A stretch of 64,000 nt of DNA from Candidatus Syntrophosphaera thermopropionivorans (lineage in GTDB: Bacteria; Cloacimonadota; Cloacimonadia; Cloacimonadales; Cloacimonadaceae), in the NCBI RefSeq assembly GCF_004353895.1, contig NZ_SMOG01000002.1, positions 62,001-126,000 of the forward strand, written 5' to 3'. The notes beneath the pieces were generated by a model that saw only the letters and a list, made by a program, of their open reading frames with translations, searched no databases and was not told where the DNA came from. The position numbers were made by a program, and so were the translations under genes. Positions 1 to 13,709 of this stretch are shown piece after piece (within the stretch, counting starts at the first letter, position 1; each line of letters begins with the position of its first letter).

Positions 1-831
1 TGCAAAACCTAAACGAGGATGAGTTCCTCCAAAGATAGCAATCTGAGGTTTTCTTAAAGCGGCTGCTAAATGCATAGGACCGGTATCACCACTTATAATT
101 GCGTCGCAGGCATTTATTTCTGCAGTTAATTGCCTGAGATTGAGTTTCCCACAAAGATTTTTTATATCATCAAAAACTGCATTAAGGCTTCGGGTTAATT
201 CATAATCTGATTGATTACCATAAATCCTAAATTCATATTCATTATGACCATCTTCAATAAGTTTCTTCCAGTTATCTATTTGCCAAATTTTTGTATTATG
301 AGCTGCACCAGGGAATAACGCAATAAGTTTTCTGTCTGGATAAATGCGAGGGGTAATTTCTACCTCTTCGGGAATTAGTTCAGGATGAAGCACGGGATAG
401 CGTATAGAATAAGTGGAACTAAATTTATCCGGAAAGAGTTTTTCTAAAGCGGAATAATATAATCTAACCGTGGATTCTATGCTGATAAAATGATTCCCTC
501 TCACAATTCTTTTTCTTAATTTATGCTGTTTATTATAAATTGCCTTCTTGTGAGAGCGAACCAGATTGCGAATAAGCCAGGTGGAAAACTTATTATGCAA
601 GTCTATCACTAAATCGTAGGATTGTTTGGTAAGATTTATATGCCAGGAAAAGCTTTTAGAATAGGGAATTATTTTTAAATTCAAACCAAAAAGTTCCGGT
701 AAAGTTTGATATTCTGGCTTACAGAGAAAATAGATTTCAGCTTCAGGGAAAAGTTCTCGCAATTCTGCTACTACAGATTGAGTGAGGATTATATCTCCGA
801 TAGAACTTAATCTGATAACCAGGATACGCAT
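1..831 (-). CDS. Glycosyltransferase family 9 (heptosyltransferase-like), 3' end outside window
   Basis: The 277 visible codons have no stop before base 1, so the C-terminus is missing. The N-terminus MRILVIRLSSIGDIIL is the start typical of ADP-heptose:LPS heptosyltransferases. Further on come the FPGAAHNTKIW segment and GDTGPMHLAAAL near residue 255, the nucleotide-sugar-binding part of the GT9 fold. Family members transfer heptose or a related sugar to lipid A-core at the inner face of the inner membrane. The ATG shares one base with the alaS stop (TAATG), so it is the last visible gene of the trxB-alaS transcription unit. The exact sugar cannot be told from sequence. Confidence 0.88.
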   Translation of the reverse strand, partial: MRILVIRLSSIGDIILTQSVVAELRELFPEAEIYFLCKPEYQTLPELFGLNLKIIPYSKSFSWHINLTKQSYDLVIDLHNKFSTWLIRNLVRSHKKAIYNKQHKLRKRIVRGNHFISIESTVRLYYSALEKLFPDKFSSTYSIRYPVLHPELIPEEVEITPRIYPDRKLIALFPGAAHNTKIWQIDNWKKLIEDGHNEYEFRIYGNQSDYELTRSLNAVFDDIKNLCGKLNLRQLTAEINACDAIISGDTGPMHLAAALRKPQIAIFGGTHPRLGFA

Positions 832-3431
832 TATAAGGTGCTTCTGATAATATCGGGAATACGAGGCATAAGCTCCGAAAGCTTTTCTGGATTTTTTCCT
901 CCTCCCATAGCAGAATCAGCTCTTCCTCCACCTTTACCATTGAGTTCTTGAGATACTGCTTTAACAATTTTCCCGGCATTAAATTTATCAACCAAATCTC
1001 TTCCCACTACACAAAGAATAGTAATTTTATCCCCTTCTATGGTAAAAAGTAGAGATATGGTGTCTTTGGCTCTGTCTTTAAGCAAATCTCCAAGTTCTCT
1101 TAATCTTTCCGGTTCAGTTTCAACGGTTGTACAAAGGAGACTAAAATCGGGATATTCTACTATTTTATCCAGTAATTTATCCACATCAGCAAAACTTTGT
1201 CTCTGCTCTTTCTTTTTAAGCTCTTCTTCCAACTCTTTAATCAGATTTTGCATTGTCTCCAATTTTGTTTCCAGCATTTTCTCAGATACATTTAGCACAG
1301 CCGCAAGATTTGCTATCCTTTCTTGAAGAGAACGCACAAATTTCTCTGCACCTCTTCCTGTAACAGCTTCTATTCTTCGGATTCCTGCTGAGGAAGAGCT
1401 TTCGGAAAGTATTTTAAAAAGTCCAATCTCACCTGTTGCAGAAATATGAGTACCACCACATAACTCTTTAGAAAAATCTTCTACACTAATAACTCTAACT
1501 TTTTGACCATACTTTTCGCCAAAAAGAGCCATTGCACCTTCAGAGCGTGCTTCATCAATATCTTTAATCTCAATATGGACAGGTCTGTTCTCTTTAACTA
1601 TCTCATTAACTATATCTTCCACCTTATTTATCTCATCTTGTGTTAGTGCTTGCAGTTGGGTGAAGTCAAAACGAAGATAATCCGGACCAACAAACGAACC
1701 CTTTTGTTGAACATATTCCCCTAATACCATTCTTAATGCTCTATGCAAAAGATGGGTGGCAGTATGATTCCGAGCTATATCTTTCCTTCTTTGAAGGTCA
1801 ATTTCTGCTTTAACTAAAGGTGAAGATATAGCACCTTTAATCAGATGACCAATATGAATAAACTTATCATCTATGCGTTTAACATCTATTACCTGCATCT
1901 CAAAATCATCATTGTAAATTCTTCCTGTATCTGCAACCTGTCCTCCAGATTCAGCATAAAATGGAGTTTTATCAAGTTGTATATGTAAATTGCCTTCATC
2001 ATCAATCCGATATCTTTGAATATGTGCTTCTATGCTAAAATTATCATATCCAACAAAATCTGTTGGAGTAGAGGGCATTAATTCTATCCAATCCATATCT
2101 TCCCATTTATAGATAAATTTAGAGCTTTTCCGAGCTCGTTCTCTTTGTTTTTTCATCTCTTCTTCAAAACCAGCAGTATCAACCTTAAAACCTCTTTCTT
2201 CTGCCAGATTGATAGTCAAATCAAGCGGAAAACCATAGGTATCATAGAGTTGAAAGGCATCCTTACCAGAGATAATCTTTTCCGTAGAGTTTGCACAAAT
2301 CTGATCAAATCTCTCCAAACCTTTATCCAGTGTAGAATTAAAACGCTCTTCTTCTGCTTTAATTACCATCTTAATATAGGCTTCTTTACCTTTCAATTCA
2401 GCAAAAGGTTCACTCATTATTTCTACCACAGAATCAACTAAATGAAACATAAAAGGTTCAGAAAATCCCAGCAATCTTCCATGACGAGCAGCTCTACGTA
2501 AAATCCTTCTGAGAACATAACCCCTTCCCTCATTAGAAGGAAAACCTCCATCCGCAAGAGCAAAACAAAGACAGCGAATATGGTCAGCTATCACTCTATG
2601 AGACATACCAGTTTCAGGATTATAAGGAACCCCACTCATTTGGACGATTTTATCTATGATGGGCATAAATAAATCCGTCTCATAATTACTATAAGTATTC
2701 TGGAGAATTTGCACTAACCTTTCAAAACCAGCTCCAGTATCTACATAACGAGATTTCAAAGGCGAAAGTGAACCATCTTCTTCTCTATTATATTGAATGA
2801 AAACCAGATTCCATAACTCAATATAACGATTACAATCTCCATTCAATTCACATTTATGACCAGGTACATTCTTTTTCATGCAATGTTCTATACCGCGGTC
2901 ATAGTGAATTTCGGTGCAAGGTCCACAGGGACCTGTCTCACCCATTTCCCAAAAATTATCTTTATCTCCAAAATAGGATATATGAGAGGAATCTATATCG
3001 GTATTATTTTTCCATAAATTATAGCTTTCCTCATCAGTATTATGGACCGTGGCAAAAAGTTTATCTTTAGGTAAATGGAATACATTAGTTAAGAGTTCCC
3101 AAGCCCATTCTATAGCTTCTTTTTTATAGTAATCTCCAAAGGACCAATTGCCCAGCATTTCAAAAAAGGTATGATGATAGCCATCTTTACCTACAGCTTC
3201 TAAATCGTTATGTTTGCCTCCTGCACGAATACATTTTTGGCTATTAACAGCTCTTTTAACTTCCGGTTCTTTTAATCCCAGAAAGATATTTTTAAACTGA
3301 TTCATTCCAGCATTGGCGAAAAGTAAAGTGGGATCATCCCAAGGAATTACCGGAGAAGAAGGGATAAAGGTATGCCCTCTTTCCCTAAAGAAATCTATAA
3401 AAGTCTGACGAATCTCTTTACTAGTCCACAC
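831..3431 (-). CDS. alaS: Alanyl-tRNA synthetase
   Basis: Cytoplasmic class II synthetase that charges tRNA-Ala and edits Ser/Gly. At 866 residues it is the normal bacterial length. The class II catalytic core is at the N-terminus (MWTSKEIRQTF, FANAGMNQFK, the GETGPCGPCTEIHYD segment). The editing domain carries HTATHLLHRAL, and the C-terminal zinc/editing motif CGGTH is near residue 660. A coiled coil and a DHHA1-type glycine-rich tail (GGGRADSAMGGG) follow. The start codon is GTG, placed directly after the trxB stop with no gap and with GGAG about 10 bases upstream. The stop overlaps the GT9 start by one base. Confidence 0.98.
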   Translation of the reverse strand: MWTSKEIRQTFIDFFRERGHTFIPSSPVIPWDDPTLLFANAGMNQFKNIFLGLKEPEVKRAVNSQKCIRAGGKHNDLEAVGKDGYHHTFFEMLGNWSFGDYYKKEAIEWAWELLTNVFHLPKDKLFATVHNTDEESYNLWKNNTDIDSSHISYFGDKDNFWEMGETGPCGPCTEIHYDRGIEHCMKKNVPGHKCELNGDCNRYIELWNLVFIQYNREEDGSLSPLKSRYVDTGAGFERLVQILQNTYSNYETDLFMPIIDKIVQMSGVPYNPETGMSHRVIADHIRCLCFALADGGFPSNEGRGYVLRRILRRAARHGRLLGFSEPFMFHLVDSVVEIMSEPFAELKGKEAYIKMVIKAEEERFNSTLDKGLERFDQICANSTEKIISGKDAFQLYDTYGFPLDLTINLAEERGFKVDTAGFEEEMKKQRERARKSSKFIYKWEDMDWIELMPSTPTDFVGYDNFSIEAHIQRYRIDDEGNLHIQLDKTPFYAESGGQVADTGRIYNDDFEMQVIDVKRIDDKFIHIGHLIKGAISSPLVKAEIDLQRRKDIARNHTATHLLHRALRMVLGEYVQQKGSFVGPDYLRFDFTQLQALTQDEINKVEDIVNEIVKENRPVHIEIKDIDEARSEGAMALFGEKYGQKVRVISVEDFSKELCGGTHISATGEIGLFKILSESSSSAGIRRIEAVTGRGAEKFVRSLQERIANLAAVLNVSEKMLETKLETMQNLIKELEEELKKKEQRQSFADVDKLLDKIVEYPDFSLLCTTVETEPERLRELGDLLKDRAKDTISLLFTIEGDKITILCVVGRDLVDKFNAGKIVKAVSQELNGKGGGRADSAMGGGKNPEKLSELMPRIPDIIRSTL

Positions 3432-4376
3432 TTAATTTTGCTCCGTTTTTTCTAAAGCTTCATAATTATCCCTAATCCATTTTTCTGCACTGAAAGCAGC
3501 TATAGCACCATCACTAGTAGCTGTGACTACTTGTCTCAAAACTTTATGACGAATATCCCCTGCAGCATAAACACCAGGAATATTAGTATGCATAAATTCA
3601 TCCGTGTAAACAAAACCTGCTTCATCAAGATTAATCCTGGATTCCAGCAGTTTATTGTTTGGCAAAATCCCTACATAAATAAAAACCCCATCAACAGGTA
3701 GGAAACTTATCTCTTGAGTAACCCGATTAAAAATCTCCAGTTTTTCTATTTTATCAGAACCATGAATCTCTTGAACCACTGAATTCCAAATAAATTCAAT
3801 CTTGGGATTTTGGAAAGCGCGTTCTTGTAATATCTTTTGGGCTCTCAATTCATCTCTTCTATGTATGATGTAAACCTTACGAGCAAAGTGAGTTAAATAA
3901 ATACCTTCTTCTACTGCAGAATCACCTCCTCCTATAACAGCTACAACTTTATCACGATACAAAGCACCATCACAGGTGGCACAATAGGAAACACCTCTTC
4001 CGGTAAAGCGTTGTTCTCCAGGAACATTTAGCCTTCTCGGATAGGCACCAGTGCATAAGATTAAAGCCTTTGTGCGGTATTTGTGCTCACGAGTTTCCAC
4101 AATTTTGCAGAGACCTTCCATTCCTATTGCCGTAGCTTCTTCATCTAAAAACTTTGCTTGAAATCTTTCCGCTTGTTGTCTCATTCTTTCCGTAAGCTCA
4201 AAACCTTCTATAGCATCAGGAAAGCCAGGATAATTCTCCACCTGATGAGCAGAGGTAATCTGACCTCCAATTATAGCTCTTTCCAGGATAATAGTATTTA
4301 ATCCTCCGCGTGCAGCATAAATTCCTGCAGCTAAACCGGCAGGACCACTTCCTATTATAATTACATCATATTGCAT
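3432..4376 (-). CDS. trxB: Thioredoxin reductase
   Basis: FAD/NADPH flavoenzyme of 314 residues that reduces thioredoxin. The N-terminal FAD-binding motif is GSGPAG (residues 9-14), the redox-active pair C132/C135 lies in YCATCDGAL, the NADPH-binding motif is GGGDSAVEEG, and the C-terminal FAD motif is AAGDIRHKVLRQVVTATSDG. The ATG is preceded by GAGGTAG, a good Shine-Dalgarno sequence. It is the first gene of the minus-strand unit trxB-alaS-GT9. No thioredoxin gene is adjacent. The pairing with alaS looks like operon packing rather than a shared pathway. Confidence 0.97.
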   Translation of the reverse strand: MQYDVIIIGSGPAGLAAGIYAARGGLNTIILERAIIGGQITSAHQVENYPGFPDAIEGFELTERMRQQAERFQAKFLDEEATAIGMEGLCKIVETREHKYRTKALILCTGAYPRRLNVPGEQRFTGRGVSYCATCDGALYRDKVVAVIGGGDSAVEEGIYLTHFARKVYIIHRRDELRAQKILQERAFQNPKIEFIWNSVVQEIHGSDKIEKLEIFNRVTQEISFLPVDGVFIYVGILPNNKLLESRINLDEAGFVYTDEFMHTNIPGVYAAGDIRHKVLRQVVTATSDGAIAAFSAEKWIRDNYEALEKTEQN

Positions 4377-4980
4377 TTTCTACCTCATTACCAAAAGATA
4401 CTTTATACCCTTTTTAACACTAAGTATTAAAGTCAAGAATTTTATCAAACTCATTAAATATAGTCATTTCTTTGAATACATAAAAGTTAACGAGATAAAA
4501 CAAAGTAAAAGAAACATAATGTATCATATATCGTAATATTTAATATAATGCATAGATTGTTTATTATTTAATTATATTTAATTTTAATATGTACTATCAT
4601 TACCGTTCTAACACCTATTTTAGAGAAAGTAATTTATCCATCATTAAATTTCAAATATCTTCCACTTTATCTTCAACAGATGTCCAGCTTATGTCCAACT
4701 CATGTCCAGCTCATGTCCAACTCATGTCCGAAATCTATCATAACCTCAACATAAGTGAGCCATTAACTTAATATAAAGAACATAATAAATAGAACTATCA
4801 AAGTTAGTAATAGATAAACTAGGTTTATGTCCGAATATTTTGATGCTACACCTTAAGTTAAGCAAAAGTGAGTAGTGCTTAAAATCCATAATTAATGAGG
4901 ATTAATTAAATGAGTAAAAGAACTTGACCGATAAATAGAAATTAAGAATTTGGAGGTAAATTAAATTGAGGAGAAGATAA
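4377..4980. other. Long AT-rich intergenic region between divergent genes
   Basis: This gap lies between trxB (minus) and the nitrilase gene (plus), and must hold promoters for both directions. It holds an 11-bp tandem repeat (4681-4729). An isolated copy of ATGTCCGAA at 4827-4835 matches the end of that array (4724-4732). The rest is AT-rich with no tRNA-like or rho-independent-terminator structure that I could see. A 60-codon frame at 4589-4771 runs through the tandem repeat and is probably not a gene. Confidence 0.6.
4681..4729. repeat. Tandem array of 11-bp units, consensus TGTCCARCTYA
   Basis: Four consecutive 11-bp units (TGTCCAGCTTA, TGTCCAACTCA, TGTCCAGCTCA, TGTCCAACTCA) are followed by a partial fifth beginning TGTCCGA. 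The period is close to one helical turn, so successive copies face the same side of the DNA, as expected for cooperative protein binding. The array sits about 380 bases upstream of the nitrilase/ligA unit and 300 bases upstream of trxB. Its role is unknown. Confidence 0.8.
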
Positions 4981-5104
4981 ATGAAAGTAATAACCGTTAA
5001 AATTATGATTCATCCACAATATCCGATGTTTCAACTTGATTTCAATAGCAGTTTAATCCTCAATCTTAATTATAATGATATAATTTTAAGGAATTATGTA
5101 AGTT

Positions 5105-5115
<11 letters not shown>
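4981..5115 (+). CDS. Candidate small ORF (44 aa) upstream of and overlapping the nitrilase gene
   Basis: An ATG at 4981 follows a strong Shine-Dalgarno sequence (GAGGAGAAG, then ATAAATG). It opens a 44-codon frame beginning MKVITVKIMIH and ending at TAG 5113-5115, 11 bases into the next gene (start 5105). The peptide is rich in Asn, Ile, Leu and Tyr and matches no family I know. The good ribosome site and the overlap suggest a translated leader coupled to the hydrolase gene, but a chance ORF in AT-rich DNA is possible. Confidence 0.3.
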
Positions 5116-9212
<4,097 letters not shown>

Positions 9213-9221
9213 TAAACTAAG

Positions 9222-10310
9222 ATGCGTATTTTAGACCGTTATATCGTTCGTGAATTCCTCAAGACCTATCTGGTTATCTTTATCTGTTTTGCTGCTGTGT
9301 TCACCGTTATTGACGTCATAGATAATCTGCCTAAATTGATAAGAAATGGTGCCACTGTTGAACAAGCGATAGAATACTATCTACTTCGTTTACCTTATCT
9401 GCTGGTGCTCACCTCTCCTGTGACTATCCTGATTACTGGTCTATTCTTGATGGACAGTCTTTCCAAACACAATGAAAGTGTAGCCATTCGTGCTGCTGGA
9501 ATCAGTATTCATCGGACTATGCTTCCACTTTTCCTGGTTGGACTAATTATTAGTATTATAGTTGCACTTTTTGGTGAATATGTAGTTCCCTGGGCGGAAA
9601 AAACTCGTAACTATGTGTATAATGTGGAAATAAAGGGAGAACCAGAAGAAAGTAATATGCTCAAAGCCAGAGTTCATTATCGGGGCACAAAAAATGATTT
9701 CTATTACTTTGGTTTCTTTGATGGATACAACAATACTTTACGGGTGATAGACCTCGCCCAATTAAATCCTGAAAGTAAAGAGATTGCTAAACATATTACT
9801 GCTTCTGCAGCAGTCTGGCAAAATGATAAATGGATAATCCAGGATTGTGAGATTAGAGATTTTGGACAGGGACAGCAGACACAATATCAATACTATCCGA
9901 GCACTGACCTTCCCTTGTTAGATGTGCAACCTAAAGATTTTATTCGCATTACTAAAAAGACTCTTTCTTTAAACTTTTTTGAACTAAAAGATTATATTGC
10001 CCGCTTGCAAAAAATGGGTGAAAAAGCACATAAAGAAATTGTAGATTTACATATGAAGATTTCTTTCCCTCTAACCAATCTGATTGTTATCTTCTTCTGT
10101 ATCCCTATCGCTACTACTAACATAAGGTCTAAGGGTAGGGGTTTAATCTTCCTTCTCGGTTTAGTTGTCTGCTTTATCTATCTAATTTTTGTTAGAGTCT
10201 TCCAGAGTCTTGGTTATAATGGTGTTATTCCTCCTGTTTTAGCTGCCTGGTTTCCTAATATTTTCTTCACTATACTCGGTTTGTTCTTCTTGCATAAAGC
10301 CGAGATTTAA
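9222..10310 (+). CDS. lptG: LptF/LptG-family lipopolysaccharide export permease (second of pair)
   Basis: Partner permease of 362 residues, the normal family length, starting 9 bases after the lptF stop. The N-terminus MRILDRYIVREFLKTYLVIF is characteristic of LptG. Three membrane spans in the first 120 residues, a periplasmic jellyroll, and three spans from about residue 276 follow, including the FFCIPIATTNIRSKGRG loop. It would form a heterodimer with the upstream protein on an LptB ATPase that is not in this window. The pair supports a diderm, LPS-bearing cell. Confidence 0.93.
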   Translation: MRILDRYIVREFLKTYLVIFICFAAVFTVIDVIDNLPKLIRNGATVEQAIEYYLLRLPYLLVLTSPVTILITGLFLMDSLSKHNESVAIRAAGISIHRTMLPLFLVGLIISIIVALFGEYVVPWAEKTRNYVYNVEIKGEPEESNMLKARVHYRGTKNDFYYFGFFDGYNNTLRVIDLAQLNPESKEIAKHITASAAVWQNDKWIIQDCEIRDFGQGQQTQYQYYPSTDLPLLDVQPKDFIRITKKTLSLNFFELKDYIARLQKMGEKAHKEIVDLHMKISFPLTNLIVIFFCIPIATTNIRSKGRGLIFLLGLVVCFIYLIFVRVFQSLGYNGVIPPVLAAWFPNIFFTILGLFFLHKAEI

Positions 10311-10385
10311 AAAAAGCTTGAATAAATAATGCTAATTAAAATAATTGCTTTTTTAAAACAATATTTAACCCTCAGGAGTTAATAG

Positions 10386-12173
10386 ATGCTTGACCAACTT
10401 GTAAAGAAACAGAAAGTTATAATCTATATAATTGCTATTGCTTTTATACTAAGCATTGGTGCTGGAGGTATTTTTGGAGGAGAAAAAATCATCCAGGCTT
10501 TAGGTGGCAATTATTTAGGGAAAGTTAATGGAACTAAGATAACCCCCCAGCAATACAATCTCAAGATTCAAGAAATTAAAGAACGTTATGAAGCTCAAGG
10601 ACAGAAAATAGATGAAAGCTATATGCCCTATATTCAGAACACTGCTTGGGAAGAACTGGTAAATGAAATACTATGGCAACAGCAGATAAAAAAACATCGC
10701 ATTAAAGTTACCGAAGCTGAAATTAAGAATGCCATAGAAAACGATATTCCTCAAGAACTGCTGCAAAATGAAAGTCTTCAAACCAACGGTGTCTTTGACA
10801 AAAAGAAGTATTTTCAAGCTTTGAATAATAATCCTCAGTTTAAACTGCAGATGTATGAATATATGAAGACCTATCTACCCCGGAAAAAACTCCAGCAAAA
10901 AATAATGAGTGAAGCTGGAATAACATTGGACAGCTTGAAACAGGAATTTATCAAAGAAAATGATAAAGTATATGGTAAAACAATCTGGTTCTCCTATCAC
11001 AAAGCTGATTCGGTTTATGTAAGCGATGCAGAAATCAAAAAATATTATGAAGAACACAAAGATACCGAGTTCAAAAAGGGACCTGCTTCCCGGATTAAAT
11101 ATATTACTATCCCTATCCAACCTTCAGAACGCGATTACAATGAAGTCAAATTGGAAATAGATGAAATCTATCGTATGGTTAATCCAGAAAACTTTCCTAT
11201 CATCGCTGAACAATACTCAGAAGATGAAAGTTCAGCAAAACAGGGTGGTTCTCTGGGCGTCTTTGGAAGAGGTCAGATGGTTCCAGAATTTGAGAAAGTG
11301 GCTTTCTCTCTCAAACCTGGTGAAATTTCTAAACCTTTCAAGACAGATTTCGGCTGGCACATTGTTAAGTGTGATTCAATTATCAACGATCAGATTAAAG
11401 CCAGTCATATACTTTTAAAAGTAACCACTTCCGATGAAACAAAAAGAGAATTCTACGAAAAAGCTAAGCAAGCACGCAAACTAATCGCTAAAAAAGGAAT
11501 AGATGCCGCAGCTAAAGAACTCAATCTGGAGGTTATAACCAGTGACTGGTTGCCTCATGACCAACAACAAATCCCAGGAATTGGTCAGCATGGTGGCTTA
11601 CATCAATTTATGGTAAAGAAAAAACCTGGAAAGGTTTCTGATGTATTCCAATTAAATATTCAGGGTAAACCCTCCTATCTTATAGCTCAGGTGGTAGAAA
11701 ATCGTAAATTCTACTATGAGGACTTTAACGCAAAAAAACTCCAGATAAAATATGACCTGGAAAGACAGAAGAAAATAGCGCTGATGAAAGCTAAGGCTGA
11801 AGACTTTATAAAAAGAGTTCCTAAAGATAAATACTTTGATGTTGCCGCTGCTGAAGGATGGGACATCATTGAATTAAAGGGACATAAAAAAGATTCCCGT
11901 TTACCTGCACCAGTAAATGCAACCCTGGAAGAATTTGATAAAGCTGCTTTGGCACTAAATACGGGTCAATATTCCGATATTGTTAACACCAAAGAGGGTC
12001 CTTTTATTATCTATGCTGAAAAACGCGAAAAACCAGATATGCAACAATTCACAAAAGAAAAACAGGAAGAGATTAGAAAACGACTGGAAGAAGCTGCCTT
12101 CAATCGCTGGTGGCAACAAATTCGCAAGGAAGCAAAAATTATAGATAACCGCTATAAATACGGATATTATTAA
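10386..12173 (+). CDS. PpiD/SurA-like membrane-anchored peptidylprolyl isomerase
   Basis: Periplasmic folding factor of 595 residues held by one N-terminal span (about residues 10-30, IIYIIAIAFILSIGAGGIF). It has a SurA-N-type helical domain (about 40-200) and a parvulin domain (about 235-345), recognisable by SAKQGGSLGVFGRGQMVPEFE and FGWHIVKCDSI. A second, degenerate parvulin-like segment follows (KASHILLKV onward), and the layout matches PpiD. Placement after lptFG fits a role in outer-membrane protein or LPS-transport assembly. CAGGAG lies 7-8 bases before the ATG. Isomerase activity is inferred from family. Confidence 0.88.
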   Translation: MLDQLVKKQKVIIYIIAIAFILSIGAGGIFGGEKIIQALGGNYLGKVNGTKITPQQYNLKIQEIKERYEAQGQKIDESYMPYIQNTAWEELVNEILWQQQIKKHRIKVTEAEIKNAIENDIPQELLQNESLQTNGVFDKKKYFQALNNNPQFKLQMYEYMKTYLPRKKLQQKIMSEAGITLDSLKQEFIKENDKVYGKTIWFSYHKADSVYVSDAEIKKYYEEHKDTEFKKGPASRIKYITIPIQPSERDYNEVKLEIDEIYRMVNPENFPIIAEQYSEDESSAKQGGSLGVFGRGQMVPEFEKVAFSLKPGEISKPFKTDFGWHIVKCDSIINDQIKASHILLKVTTSDETKREFYEKAKQARKLIAKKGIDAAAKELNLEVITSDWLPHDQQQIPGIGQHGGLHQFMVKKKPGKVSDVFQLNIQGKPSYLIAQVVENRKFYYEDFNAKKLQIKYDLERQKKIALMKAKAEDFIKRVPKDKYFDVAAAEGWDIIELKGHKKDSRLPAPVNATLEEFDKAALALNTGQYSDIVNTKEGPFIIYAEKREKPDMQQFTKEKQEEIRKRLEEAAFNRWWQQIRKEAKIIDNRYKYGYY

Positions 12174-12179
12174 AGCTCT

Positions 12180-13553
12180 ATGAGCAAATTAATGACCAGT
12201 GTCAGCGGTGTCCGCGGCATTTTTGGTGAAACTTTAAATCCAATAGTGGCTCTGCAATATGCGAGCCACTTTGGACAATTTATGGCTCAAGAATCAGTTA
12301 ATCCTGCTTCTCATCATATCCCAAAAATCGTAGTAGGAAGAGATTCTCGCACCACAGGCAAAGCTATGCTCTATGCTATTCTCAGTGGTTTAATTAGCAC
12401 TGGATGCGAGGTTATTGATTTAGGTATAGTTCCCACTCCAACCGTTCTACTTAATGTAAAAAAACATTCTGCTCAAGGAGGGATAAGCATTACCGCATCT
12501 CATAATCCTCCTCAATGGAATGCAATGAAATTTGTTGATGGAGACGGAATGTTTCTCTCACCAGAAAAAGCATCCCGTTTTATTGAATCTGTTAACGCAG
12601 AAATTAACTGGAATGACTGGCAAAATATGGGAACAGTAACTGAAGATGCCGAAGCCATTAACTATCACATTCAAAGAATCCTGGCTATACCCTATCTAAA
12701 TATTGCACAAATTCGTTCTAAGAAATTTAAGGTCGTACTTGATTCTGTAAATGGAGCTGGAGGCTTAGCTTCTCCCTTACTACTTAAAGCTCTTGGTTGT
12801 GAAGTAGTAGAAATAAATTCAGAACCTACAGGAGTTTTTGCGCACACACCAGAACCTCTAAATGAGAATCTTCATCAGCTGGAAGAAAATGTTAAATTAC
12901 ATAATGCAGATCTTGGTTTTGCTACTGACCCTGATGTAGACCGTTTAGCTATTGTAGATGAGACAGGACATTGCATTGGAGAAGAATATTCAGTGGCTTT
13001 AGCAGAACTCTTTATCCTACCTAAAAGACCGGGAGATATAGTAGTTAATCTTTCCAGTTCTATGCTTTCTGATTATATTGCCAATAAATTTGGAGTTAAA
13101 GTGCATCGCACCAGAGTAGGTGAAATTTATGTGGGGAAAAAGATGAAAGAACTACATTCTCCTATCGGTGGAGAAGGAAATGGCGGTATTATATGTCCTG
13201 AAGTTAATTATACGCGTGATGCCTTAACTGGTATGGCTTTAATTCTGGCACTTCTTGCTGAAACAGACCAAAAACTATCGGAGATTGTAAATTCACTGCC
13301 TCGTTATTATATTGCCAAAGCCAAAATAGAATTACCTTTAGAACAAATTGATAAAGCCCTAAAAAAGCTTCCTTCCTTACTTACTGAGTATGAACTGGAT
13401 TTTCAAGATGGTGTAAAAGCCATTGCCCCAGACCACTGGATTCATATAAGAAAAAGCGGAACAGAACCAGTTATACGTATCTATGCAGAAAGTGATTCTC
13501 TTCAGCGTTCGGAACAACTTTGCCAGGATATTTTAAATAAATTAAATTCCTGA
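12180..13553 (+). CDS. glmM: Phosphohexomutase, probably phosphoglucosamine mutase
   Basis: Interconverts hexose 6- and 1-phosphates; GlmM makes glucosamine-1-phosphate for UDP-GlcNAc. The 457-residue protein has all four alpha-D-phosphohexomutase signatures: the phosphoserine loop TASHNPPQWN (S107), the metal loop DPDVDRL (D250, D252, D254), the sugar loop GGEGNGGI and the phosphate loop RKSGTEPVIRIY. The N-terminus SVSGVRGIFG is GlmM-like. It begins 6 bases after the ppiD-like stop without a clear Shine-Dalgarno sequence. Phosphomannomutase or phosphoglucomutase specificity cannot be excluded. Confidence 0.9.
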   Translation: MSKLMTSVSGVRGIFGETLNPIVALQYASHFGQFMAQESVNPASHHIPKIVVGRDSRTTGKAMLYAILSGLISTGCEVIDLGIVPTPTVLLNVKKHSAQGGISITASHNPPQWNAMKFVDGDGMFLSPEKASRFIESVNAEINWNDWQNMGTVTEDAEAINYHIQRILAIPYLNIAQIRSKKFKVVLDSVNGAGGLASPLLLKALGCEVVEINSEPTGVFAHTPEPLNENLHQLEENVKLHNADLGFATDPDVDRLAIVDETGHCIGEEYSVALAELFILPKRPGDIVVNLSSSMLSDYIANKFGVKVHRTRVGEIYVGKKMKELHSPIGGEGNGGIICPEVNYTRDALTGMALILALLAETDQKLSEIVNSLPRYYIAKAKIELPLEQIDKALKKLPSLLTEYELDFQDGVKAIAPDHWIHIRKSGTEPVIRIYAESDSLQRSEQLCQDILNKLNS

Positions 13554-13626
13554 GTATTATCTTTCTCTTCTATTCTTAGTAATTACTTCTTTTAACCCTA
13601 AATCAAAATTCATCCTGGAGTCAATA

Positions 13627-13657
13627 GGTCAATTTAAAGGACAAAATAGAGTTGACC
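13627..13657. promoter_or_regulatory. Inverted repeat GGTCAA / TTGACC upstream of the thiolase gene
   Basis: GGTCAA at 13627-13632 and TTGACC at 13652-13657 form a 6-bp inverted repeat with a 19-base spacer, about 53 bases before the thiolase start. The repeat lies in the only sizeable gap (156 bases) between glmM and the thiolase-Kat pair, where a promoter is expected. It could be an operator or chance; no terminator is seen in the gap. Confidence 0.3.
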
Positions 13658-13709
13658 AAAACCTTGCAGATTTTAAAATGTAAAAAAATAATATTAATAG
13701 GAGGAAACA

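Noticed and set aside
4431-4436. Recurrent TTGAC boxes upstream of transcription units (for example here on the minus strand, and near 17947, 27684, 40892, 44110 and 61546) as a lineage-specific promoter motif
   Set aside because: Distances to TATA-like boxes range from about 5 to 25 bases, and by rough estimate such a 5-mer is expected several times in this much AT-rich intergenic DNA.
4589-4771. 60-codon frame crossing the 11-bp tandem repeat
   Set aside because: No Shine-Dalgarno sequence, low-complexity AT-rich translation, and a repeated VQLMS stretch that simply reflects the DNA repeat.
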